Origin: Prosthecobacter dejongeii
GTDB taxonomy: Bacteria; Verrucomicrobiota; Verrucomicrobiia; Verrucomicrobiales; Verrucomicrobiaceae
Reading direction: 5' to 3'
Length of the DNA: 64,000 bases
Assembly (NCBI RefSeq): GCF_014203045.1
Contig: NZ_JACHIF010000002.1
Location: 372,001-436,000 of the forward strand
Within the stretch, counting starts at the first letter, position 1, and every line of letters begins with the position of its first letter. This document shows, in pieces, positions 57,075-64,000 of the stretch. A program made the position numbers and the translations under genes. Under the pieces are notes generated by a model. That model had not been told where the DNA came from. It worked only from the letters and a program-made list of their open reading frames with translations, and did no database searches.

Positions 57075-58565
57075 ATGCCTGACTCCCTTCCAGATTCCAG
57101 CCCCTCTCCGAAGCCTTCTCTGCCAAAGAGATGGGGCATCGGCTTGAACGTGGTTTTGCAGGTCATCCTGGTGCTGGGCATTTTCTTTGGCGTCAATCGC
57201 CTGAGTTACCGCTACCACGCCCGCTGGGATCTCAGCCCGCAGCAGAGTTACACGCTCAGTTCGGCCACGCTGAACTATTTGGGCAAGCTCTCCAAAGATG
57301 TTTTTATCGCCAACGTCTTCGCCCGCGATTCCAAGATTTTCCCGGATGTACAGGCCCTTTTGGAGGAGTATCGCATCAATGGTCGTGGTCGTGTCAAACT
57401 GCGTTCCATTGATCCCCTGCGTGACATTGACCGTGCTGAGTCTCTGAAGGCTGAAACCGGGCTGGCACTGGATCAAAACGGCATCGTCATTCGCGTGGGA
57501 AACCGCACCCGCTTCATTCGGGAAGAGGAGATGGTCATTCGTGAAACTGGCAACCAGACCGTCCGTGTCATTAAGGAATTTCGTGGCGAAGACGCGGTCA
57601 CTTCAGCAATGATCAATTTGATCGAAGGTGGTGAACGCAAGTTCTACATGGTTTTAGGCAAAGGTGCCCGCACTGAGGCTGCTCTGGCCGATGCGATGGC
57701 GGCGCTGGGTGGACTGGGACGCCAGCAGAATTTTCAGCTTCTTCCCCTCAATTTGGCGGACATCAAACGGGTACCCGAAGATGCGGATGGGCTGCTCATG
57801 GTGGGGCTTCGTTATGATCTTTCAGAGCGCGAGGTGGACATGCTGAAAGCTTACTGGGGGAGCAAACGCGCCGGCTTGCTAGTGATGCTGGATCCAGCGG
57901 GTGAAACTCCCCGCTTGCACGCCTTTTTGGGGATGAATGGCGTCACACCACGTGAAGACCGCGTCCTGTATGCAGAAAGCACCGGCACGGGCACTCGAAA
58001 AGAATTCTCAGTGCAGGCCGTTTTTGACAACGAGTCCTCCATCACTCAGCCCTTAGCCGCTTCCACCGTCACCATGCCGGGGCAGTCGCAATCATTGGAT
58101 CTGCGCTTTGACGATGATTATCTGCAAAATCAGAACATCACTGTGCACGCTCTCATTGGTGCATCAGACCGCTACTGGGGAGAGAAAAATTACCTCGAAG
58201 ACCTGCCTTTGGTGGATGAAGAGGATACGAAAGCCCCCATTTTCCTAGCAGCTTCTGTCGAGCGTGGAAGCGTTACGGATGAGCGCCTGCGTGTGGATAC
58301 CTGTCGTATGGTGGTGGTGGGAAACTCCTCCCTCCTAGACAAAAAAACCGCTCTGGCTGTGAATCGTGACTTTGTCGCTGGCAGCCTGAATTGGATCATC
58401 AATCGAGACAAGCTGGGCGGCATCACTCCCAAGCTCAAACACAGCTATCGGATCCAGCTCAATCCACGGCAGAACGAGCTGATTTTTTGGATCACTACCA
58501 TCGCCATGCCGGGGCTTGTTTTAGGCCTTGGCATGATGGTCTGGGCTTCCCGCCGCGCCGCCTGA
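57075..58565 (+). CDS. GldG-family ABC accessory protein
   Basis: A 496-aa protein of the GldG family. It has a cytoplasmic Pro/Ser-rich tail and a first span (about 23-42, LNVVLQVILVLGIFFGVNRL). A large periplasmic domain follows, beginning RWDLSPQQSYTLSSATLNYL, and a final span lies at about 469-490 (WITTIAMPGLVLGLGMMVWA). In gliding Bacteroidetes it is required with GldA and GldF; elsewhere the role is unknown. It likely forms the periplasmic part of this ABC complex. The DUF4340 gene begins 10 bases after its stop. Confidence 0.9.
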   Translation: MPDSLPDSSPSPKPSLPKRWGIGLNVVLQVILVLGIFFGVNRLSYRYHARWDLSPQQSYTLSSATLNYLGKLSKDVFIANVFARDSKIFPDVQALLEEYRINGRGRVKLRSIDPLRDIDRAESLKAETGLALDQNGIVIRVGNRTRFIREEEMVIRETGNQTVRVIKEFRGEDAVTSAMINLIEGGERKFYMVLGKGARTEAALADAMAALGGLGRQQNFQLLPLNLADIKRVPEDADGLLMVGLRYDLSEREVDMLKAYWGSKRAGLLVMLDPAGETPRLHAFLGMNGVTPREDRVLYAESTGTGTRKEFSVQAVFDNESSITQPLAASTVTMPGQSQSLDLRFDDDYLQNQNITVHALIGASDRYWGEKNYLEDLPLVDEEDTKAPIFLAASVERGSVTDERLRVDTCRMVVVGNSSLLDKKTALAVNRDFVAGSLNWIINRDKLGGITPKLKHSYRIQLNPRQNELIFWITTIAMPGLVLGLGMMVWASRRAA

Positions 58566-58575
58566 CACCACCACC

Positions 58576-60423
58576 ATGCACCCGCGTACCACGGCTTTTT
58601 TGCTGCTACTTGTTGTCGCCCTCGGCGCAGTCATCCTTGGGGTTGAGCGCTACTTGCCATCCACGCGGGAATTGCGTGAGATGAAAAAAGGCCCTGCGAA
58701 ATTCAATAAAGGGGAAGTCACCCAGTTTGAGATTGATTCCAGCGGTGGCGATGGCGTTTCTCTGGCACGTGAAAAAGGCATCTGGTGGGTGCGGCGCCCC
58801 TTCAATGACCATGCAGATCCCGACAAAGTCACCAAGCTGCTGGATGAACTTCTCGCCATCGGTTGGATCGAGCGTGTACACCGTTCTGAATTCGATGAAG
58901 CTGGCTGGGCCAAAACGGCTCTTGAGCAGCCCCGACACAAATTGCGTCTCATGGCCGGCAGCGAGCTAGTCTTAGAGCTTTGGCTGGGGGCTGCGGCCCC
59001 GATCGAAGGCAGCCATTACATCGCCCTGCAAAAGGCCCAGGATAGCACCGAAGTCACTTATTACGTGGCTAAAACCACCCTGCCAGATCTCCTGAAACCT
59101 GCCCCCAAAGATTGGCGGGATAGCAAATTGGTCAGACTTTCCGCCGAACACGTCATCGGCATCAAATTGGTCCAAGAAGGTGGTCAGATTGAGTTAGCAC
59201 GCGTCCAAGACGGTGGCAGTTGGGTTTTGACGAAACCGCTTAGCACTCGCGGTAGCAAAGAGAAGATTGGCGAACTGCTTTCCACCTTGCTAAACCTCGA
59301 GATCAAGGATGCCGTCGAGGTTGCCAGTAGCTCCGCTGCCTCCATTGACGCTGGAAAGAGTCCCTCAGATACGCAGGCACAACCACTGAAAATCACCCTT
59401 ACGGCCAAGCAGGGCGAGACAATGATTGAGACCGAAATCAATCTAACTAAACCTGTCGGAGATGCGCTGGAAACGAAGGCCACTGTGAATTATCGCCGTC
59501 CTGTCTTCACCGTCTTATCGAAATCCTTGAAGGAACTCTGGGCTCAGCCCAACGACCTCCGGGATCGAATGCTCGCGCGGGTAAATTCGGAAGCCGTGAG
59601 TTCTGTACGCATTGAGTCACTGGCCTTCCCTCCGGTCATCTTGGAAAAACAATCGGAGTCCTGGTTCCTCCGCCGTCATGGTAAACTGGAGCCTGCGAAT
59701 GGCGATCGTGTCGCGCGGCTATTTGAGTCATTGAATACTCACCCCATTCGCAATTACGCCTCGGATTCGGCGGCCAATCTAGCGGGTTACGGCTTAGATA
59801 AACCTTTCCTCACGCTAATCTTTGGTGCAGCAGATGGTCGCACCTCGAAGATGTTTTTTGGGGCGAATGCCGAGCGGACGGAATTCTTCGCCAAATACGA
59901 AGCTGAGCCGAGTGTGTATCAGATCGATGCCTCATTGCTACCCAGCATTCCCCAAGACGGCATCAAGTGGAAAGGCTTAGGGGCGCTGCGTTTCACCCAA
60001 TTTGCCTTGCGCAGGATCAGCCTCGGCCTTGGCACCCAACCACCCGTGGAGCTTTCCTATGATCCCACCACCGCTCAGTGGACGGGTGTACGTGCAGGTC
60101 GTGACATCACCGCTATGATTGATCGAGTAAAGGCCGACCGCCTTGCTGGCTCTCTGGCTAAATTCAATGTCCAGGACTGGTCCGCAGATGCCACGAATGC
60201 CATTCAGGCTCTGAAAACACCTGCTCTCCGCGTGGTAGTCACCCTGGGGGAACCGGGAGTTAATACAGGTCCCACACGTGACATAGAGCTTAATTTCTCG
60301 CCGACCCAGCCGGATATGGATACTGCTCTGTACTTTGGCCAGGTCGGCACTGGCCCAGATGTTTTTTACGTCACCCGTGCTTCCCTGCTCGAGCTTTTAG
60401 CCCCGGTCTTTAAGTCGGAGTAA
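58576..60423 (+). CDS. DUF4340 protein of the Gld-like ABC operon
   Basis: A 615-aa protein with one N-terminal span (about 4-20, TTAFLLLLVVALGAVILGV). The large exported domain contains repeated DUF4340-type units, such as IDSSGGDGVSLAREKGIWWVRRPFNDHADPDKVTKLLDEL and a second copy near LAFPPVILEKQSESWFLRRHGKLEPANGDRV. The family is regularly encoded after GldG homologues and its function is unknown. It ends the operon; about 106 bases separate it from the aminotransferase gene. Confidence 0.9.
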   Translation: MHPRTTAFLLLLVVALGAVILGVERYLPSTRELREMKKGPAKFNKGEVTQFEIDSSGGDGVSLAREKGIWWVRRPFNDHADPDKVTKLLDELLAIGWIERVHRSEFDEAGWAKTALEQPRHKLRLMAGSELVLELWLGAAAPIEGSHYIALQKAQDSTEVTYYVAKTTLPDLLKPAPKDWRDSKLVRLSAEHVIGIKLVQEGGQIELARVQDGGSWVLTKPLSTRGSKEKIGELLSTLLNLEIKDAVEVASSSAASIDAGKSPSDTQAQPLKITLTAKQGETMIETEINLTKPVGDALETKATVNYRRPVFTVLSKSLKELWAQPNDLRDRMLARVNSEAVSSVRIESLAFPPVILEKQSESWFLRRHGKLEPANGDRVARLFESLNTHPIRNYASDSAANLAGYGLDKPFLTLIFGAADGRTSKMFFGANAERTEFFAKYEAEPSVYQIDASLLPSIPQDGIKWKGLGALRFTQFALRRISLGLGTQPPVELSYDPTTAQWTGVRAGRDITAMIDRVKADRLAGSLAKFNVQDWSADATNAIQALKTPALRVVVTLGEPGVNTGPTRDIELNFSPTQPDMDTALYFGQVGTGPDVFYVTRASLLELLAPVFKSE

Positions 60424-60529
60424 AAGGCAGACTAAACGGACTTGGCTTGCATCCGCAGTTGCACGCGGGCGCGTTGGTTCTACTTTCACGGCCCATTTTC
60501 ATCAGCCTCCTTCAGGCTAAACCAACCTC

Positions 60530-61609
60530 ATGAGCACCCACGTCAAACTCTACATCCCTGGTCCCGTCGAAGTCAGCCCTGCCACCTTCGCAGCCATGTC
60601 CCAGCCTATGATGGGCCACCGTGGCAAAGGATTCCAGGACCTGTATGCTGAGATCCAGCCCATGCTGCAGACTCTCTTCGGCACGAAACAGCAGGTGTTT
60701 CTCAGCACCTCTTCGGCCTGGGGCGTGATGGAAGGTTCAATTCGCAATCTGGTGAAGAAAAAGGTGCTGAATTGCTGCAATGGCGCTTTTTCTGACAAGT
60801 GGCTGGATGTTTCGAAGCGCTGTGGCAAACAGGCCGAGGCTTACCAGGTCGAGTGGGGCCAGCCCATCCTGCCAGAGGAGATTGATAAGCGCCTCGCCAC
60901 AGGTGAGTTCGATGCCATCACCTTCATTCACAATGAGACCTCCACCGGCGTGCTCAGCCCGCTGACGGAGATCGCTGCATTGAAGAAAAAATATCCAGAC
61001 GTGATGTTCATCACAGATTCTGTTTCTGGTTTTACCACCCTACCGGTGAACTTTGATGAACTGGGCATTGATGTCCTTTTGACGGGCAGCCAGAAAGCTT
61101 TCGCCCTGCCTCCCGGCTTGGCCCTTTTCGCCGCCTCAGAGGCTGCTATGGCACGCGCTGCTACCGTGGAAGATCGCGGCTATTATTTCGACTTCATCGA
61201 GTTCAAAGCCAATGGCGAGAAGAGCATGACGCCGAGCACGCCTTGCATCAGCCTCATCTACGGTCTGCGTCATCAGTTGCAGACCATGTTCGCTGAGGGT
61301 CTCGAAAACCGCTACGCACGTCATGCTCGCCTCAATGGTCTGGTGCACGACTGGGTCCGCCGCAATGGCTTCGAATTCTTTGCTCCTGAAGGCTATCGCT
61401 CGAAGTCCCTGACTTGCGTGGCTAACAACAAGGAGATTGATGTCGCGGCCTTCATCGGCCTGCTGAAAAAGAATCATAGCCTCATCATTGATGGTGGTTA
61501 CGGCAAGCTGAAGGGCAAGACCTTCCGCATCTCCAACATGGGGGATGAAACCGATGAAAGCATCGGTGCCGTCATCGCGGCTCTGGATGACAGCCTTGCT
61601 AAACTGTAG
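60530..61609 (+). CDS. Class V PLP aminotransferase (alanine-glyoxylate/serine type)
   Basis: A 359-aa cytoplasmic enzyme. PLP-binding features are Lys189 in TGSQKAFALPPG, Asp163 in ITDSVSG and STSSAWGVMEG at the phosphate site. The start VKLYIPGPVEVSPATFAAM with MGHRGKGFQ is shared by serine-pyruvate, alanine-glyoxylate and archaeal-type phosphoserine aminotransferases. Substrate choice among these cannot be settled by eye. Phosphoserine or serine-glyoxylate metabolism is plausible. It has its own terminator and no obvious operon partner. Confidence 0.88.
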   Translation: MSTHVKLYIPGPVEVSPATFAAMSQPMMGHRGKGFQDLYAEIQPMLQTLFGTKQQVFLSTSSAWGVMEGSIRNLVKKKVLNCCNGAFSDKWLDVSKRCGKQAEAYQVEWGQPILPEEIDKRLATGEFDAITFIHNETSTGVLSPLTEIAALKKKYPDVMFITDSVSGFTTLPVNFDELGIDVLLTGSQKAFALPPGLALFAASEAAMARAATVEDRGYYFDFIEFKANGEKSMTPSTPCISLIYGLRHQLQTMFAEGLENRYARHARLNGLVHDWVRRNGFEFFAPEGYRSKSLTCVANNKEIDVAAFIGLLKKNHSLIIDGGYGKLKGKTFRISNMGDETDESIGAVIAALDDSLAKL

Positions 61610-61624
61610 CTTGTTTAAATGTCG

Positions 61625-61663
61625 GCTGGCGCGGGTTTGAAAAAATCCCCGCCAGCTTTTTTT
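61625..61663 (+). terminator. Rho-independent terminator after the aminotransferase gene
   Basis: GCTGGCG and GGG (61625-61635, one bulged C) pair with CCC and CGCCAGC (61647-61656), followed by seven T bases. It lies 15 bases after the stop. Confidence 0.9.
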
Positions 61664-61677
61664 AAGCTCATTTTTCC

Positions 61678-61968
61678 ATGTCATTTAAGCCTCCAGGTCA
61701 ATGCCCAGCCTGTGGCGAATGGGTGCCACGAGGTGCGATGGCTTGTGATGATTGTGGCGCTTGCGCTAAGTCGGGTTGGAAGGGCAACTCCCAGATTTAT
61801 GATGGGCTGGACCTTCCTGACGAAGACTTCGATTACGATGAATTTGTGGAACGCGAATTCGGTTCTTCCAAGCCGGGGCGTGGCATTTCTCGGGATCTTT
61901 TTTGGCGTTGGGTGGCTGCCATTGTGCTAGCCGTGATGGTGCTGGGTTATCTGTGGGCTGCTTTTTAA
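61678..61968 (+). CDS. Zinc-ribbon protein with C-terminal membrane anchor
   Basis: A 96-aa protein. The first 32 residues hold four paired cysteines (CPACGEWVPRGAMACDDCGAC), a zinc-ribbon. An acidic middle (LDLPDEDFDYDEFVEREF) follows, and one C-terminal span (about 75-93, WVAAIVLAVMVLGYLWAAF) anchors the protein with its ribbon in the cytoplasm. I know no function for this arrangement; zinc ribbons of this kind often bind proteins or nucleic acid. It starts right after the aminotransferase terminator, so it needs its own promoter or read-through. lpxI follows 94 bases downstream. Confidence 0.82.
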   Translation: MSFKPPGQCPACGEWVPRGAMACDDCGACAKSGWKGNSQIYDGLDLPDEDFDYDEFVEREFGSSKPGRGISRDLFWRWVAAIVLAVMVLGYLWAAF

Positions 61969-62062
61969 TCGGGCCATTAATCTTCTACAAGGCGGGGGGA
62001 GATCTTCCTTTCCCCTCAGTTGTGCTCTTGAGAAGATGATTGTAAATGATAGCCAGCATCGC

Positions 62063-62875
62063 ATGTCACTCGATCTCACCTCCATTGCCCTTATTGCCGG
62101 GAACGGCATTTACCCAGAGACTTTTGTCAAAGCCGCGCGCCGTGCGGGGGTGCAGCGCTTGGTGGTGGCGGCCTTTGTCAATGAGACAAAACCAGAGCTC
62201 GCTGCCATGGTGGACGCCATCGAATGGTTCCGCGTGGGTCAGCTTAGCAAAATGATCTCCTTTTTTGTTAGGCAAGGCATCAAGCAAACGGTGATGGTGG
62301 GGCAGATCGCACCCAAAAATCTTTTCGACCTACGGCCCGACTTGCGGTTGCTCATGATGCTAGCGCGGCTGAAGCAGCGGAATGCCGAGACCTTGTTCGG
62401 TGCCATTAGCGATGAGATGGCCAAAGATGGCATCACGCTCCTACCTGCCACCACTTTTCTCGAAGACCTCATGCCGGCGCGTGGTCATGTCGCAGGTCCC
62501 ACCATCAAAAAACGTCGTTGGGAGGATGCGGACTACGGTTTCCACATCGCCAAAGAAAGCAGCCGTCTGGACATCGGTCAGACGGTCGTGGTGAAAAATG
62601 GGACCGTTTTGGCTGTGGAGGCCTTTGAAGGAACCAATGAAGCGGTCAAGCGTGGCGGGGCCATGGGAAAAGGCGGCGCAACGATGGTCAAGGTTTCTAA
62701 ACCCAACCAGGACATGCGTTTTGATGTCCCTGTGATCGGCCCAGACACCATTCGCACGGCTGCGGAGGCAGGGGTGGATTTGATTGCGGTAGAGGCTGGA
62801 AAAACTTTATTGTTAAGCCTGGAAGAACTGCGCCAAGAATGTCACCAGAGAAAGGTCGCAGTTATCGCTTTGTGA
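62063..62875 (+). CDS. lpxI: UDP-2,3-diacylglucosamine pyrophosphatase LpxI
   Basis: LpxI cleaves UDP-2,3-diacylglucosamine to lipid X and UMP, the fourth step of lipid A synthesis, and so points to an LPS-bearing outer membrane. The 270-aa protein matches the family in IALIAGNGIYPE, VGQLSKMISFFVRQGIKQTVMVG, RGHVAGPTIKK, the C-terminal IGQTVVVKNGTVLAVEAFEGTNEAVKRGG and MRFDVPVIGPDTI. The ATG at 62063 puts the family start directly at the N-terminus; an ATG nine codons earlier (62036) is possible. LpxI replaces LpxH in several phyla. No other lpx gene is in the window. Confidence 0.94.
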   Translation: MSLDLTSIALIAGNGIYPETFVKAARRAGVQRLVVAAFVNETKPELAAMVDAIEWFRVGQLSKMISFFVRQGIKQTVMVGQIAPKNLFDLRPDLRLLMMLARLKQRNAETLFGAISDEMAKDGITLLPATTFLEDLMPARGHVAGPTIKKRRWEDADYGFHIAKESSRLDIGQTVVVKNGTVLAVEAFEGTNEAVKRGGAMGKGGATMVKVSKPNQDMRFDVPVIGPDTIRTAAEAGVDLIAVEAGKTLLLSLEELRQECHQRKVAVIAL

Positions 62876-63010
62876 TCTTACCGAGGGCTTTACTGGGCAT
62901 AATTTTCTAAAAAGAGTGGTAAAGTCTTGATTTATCAGGGCAAAACCGGAAAAAATGAGCGCTTCCCGCTGTGGCGGGTCAAAAACCGAGTTCTTCTTAA
63001 CCAACCCCAT

Positions 63011-64000
63011 ATGTTACTCACAGCCCTCAAAGTTAAATTGGCCGCCATGGTCGCAGTTGCCGGTCTGAATACCGACGAAATGGACAAGCCAAGCGAGGCG
63101 TTCCAGGCCATCCTTAAGCAGCTCGAAGCTGACCAGAAAGCCGCCGCTGAGAAGCCGGGTGCTGGTCCAGACGTCAATGCCTCTTTCAACAACGCTCTCG
63201 CCAAGGTCAATGAACTGGCCAAAAACGGCGACAAAGATGCTCTGTATGCCTTGGGGCATTGGGGCGTGCTGAGCAACAGCAACGTGAACGAGATCATTGA
63301 GCTTTATCGCAAAGCCGCCGCCCAGGGCCAGGTCCTGGCCAAGGCTGAACTCGCCCAGGTGCTTCTGCAGGCCGCTCCTCAGGATCCTGAGCGCGTCGCG
63401 GAAGCCGTGAAGCTGATTCAGGAAGCTGAAGCTGCCAATAACAAAGTCGCACGTCGCCTTCTGGCGAATCTTCACATCGCCGGCATCGGTGGTGTGGAAA
63501 AAAGCGTGGATAAGGCCAAGGCTCTCCTCGAAAAAGGCAGTGCTGAAGGCGATGGCGAATCCACCCTCGGTCTTAGCCAACTATACGCAGCCGGCATTCC
63601 CGGATTGCCTAAAGACGAAGCCAAGTCCCTCGAATATCTCATCAAAGCCACTGAGCAGAAAAACGCTGTGGCCATGAGCACCTACGCTGCACGCCTTTTT
63701 GATGGCGATCCAGTCGTGGAAGGCAGCAAGCAATTGGTCAAAAAAGACCCTGAAGCAGCCATGAAGATGTTTGAAGATGCGGCTGCTACCGGCTTTGCCG
63801 CAGCGAACCGCCTCCTCGGTGCCATTTATGAAAGTGGTCTGGGTGGCAAAACCCGCGATCTGAAGAAGGCCGTCGAATATTTCACCAAAGCTGCAAACGC
63901 TAACGACGCCCAGGCTCTTTTCCGCCTCGGCAATTACTTCGAAGCAGGTCTCACTGAAGGCGAAGGCGAGAAGGCCGTCTCCGTGGTGCAGCAGAATGCC
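63011..64000 (+). CDS. Sel1/TPR-type repeat protein, 3' end cut by window edge
   Basis: The frame opens at ATG 63011 and runs off the right edge after 330 codons. The first residues (MLLTALKVKLAAMVAVAGL) are weakly hydrophobic and might be a poor signal peptide. The rest is a chain of Sel1-like helical pairs of about 36 residues: GDKDALYALGHWGVLSN, LAKAELAQVLLQAA, ARRLLANLHIAGIGGVEKSV, STLGLSQLYAAGIPG, AANRLLGAIYESGLGGKTRD, ALFRLGNYFEAGLT. Such solenoids bind other proteins. The partner and total length are unknown. The 135 bases before the gene hold only a weak CCCGC/GCGGG hairpin. Confidence 0.85.
   Translation, partial: MLLTALKVKLAAMVAVAGLNTDEMDKPSEAFQAILKQLEADQKAAAEKPGAGPDVNASFNNALAKVNELAKNGDKDALYALGHWGVLSNSNVNEIIELYRKAAAQGQVLAKAELAQVLLQAAPQDPERVAEAVKLIQEAEAANNKVARRLLANLHIAGIGGVEKSVDKAKALLEKGSAEGDGESTLGLSQLYAAGIPGLPKDEAKSLEYLIKATEQKNAVAMSTYAARLFDGDPVVEGSKQLVKKDPEAAMKMFEDAAATGFAAANRLLGAIYESGLGGKTRDLKKAVEYFTKAANANDAQALFRLGNYFEAGLTEGEGEKAVSVVQQNA

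Overview
The window looks like ordinary chromosome of a Gram-negative member of the Verrucomicrobia, probably near Prosthecobacter or Verrucomicrobium. This is inferred from the gene mix, not from a marker gene. The mix includes a DUF1501 protein, a PEP-CTERM protein with autotransporter-type repeats, a PVC-style receptor Ser/Thr kinase with a TPR tail, a very large repeat protein, an LpxI-type lipid A enzyme, and a Gld-like ABC cluster with DUF4340. DNA is moderately GC-rich and gene-dense. Many start codons lack a visible Shine-Dalgarno sequence. I saw no tRNA, rRNA, CRISPR array, insertion sequence or prophage.

Layout, 1-24 kb: the 3' part of a PEP carboxylase gene; a 0.9-kb gap; an 8.9-kb gene for a giant secreted protein; a tiny secreted ORF; moaC-moaB; a DUF1501 protein; an RlmI-like methyltransferase; a membrane-anchored PA14-like protein; a PEP-CTERM surface protein; rimO; and two unknown genes.

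Layout, 23-41 kb: a Ser/Thr kinase, malQ, a beta-helix protein and an NHL-type protein. Then comes a minus-strand set coding for a fused circularly permuted ATP-grasp/alpha-E protein, a transglutaminase-like protease and a 103-aa unknown protein. A plus-strand operon follows with DUF3450, a MotA/TolQ/ExbB channel with a coiled-coil head, ExbD, TonB and a TPR protein. It resembles the TonB2-TtpC clusters of Vibrio, without a separate ExbB or a receptor. An HGSNAT-like membrane acyltransferase and a Dabb protein close this part.

Layout, 41-55 kb: a binding protein and fused permease of an iron-type ABC importer with no ATPase gene beside them, plus a 56-aa membrane peptide. Next is a DUF1232 protein, then a five-gene operon reading patatin lipase, acyl-CoA ligase-like enzyme, thiolase, FadB-like enzyme and acyl-CoA dehydrogenase. 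Together these could free fatty acids from lipids, activate them and beta-oxidise them. ribF, a secreted EEP-family phosphodiesterase and tatA follow.

Layout, 55-64 kb: a four-gene Gld-like ABC export operon (ATPase, permease, GldG, DUF4340), a class V aminotransferase, a zinc-ribbon membrane protein, lpxI, and the start of a Sel1/TPR-type repeat protein cut by the right edge.

Most promising for follow-up: the giant protein, whose two repeat blocks each have seven units and may form two seven-bladed propellers; the receptor-less Ton-like operon, with a G10 tract inside its tonB gene; the ATP-grasp/transglutaminase set with its small partner; a C11 tract next to the start of the PEP-CTERM gene; and two small ORFs with signal or membrane segments. 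No wholly new system is proven here.
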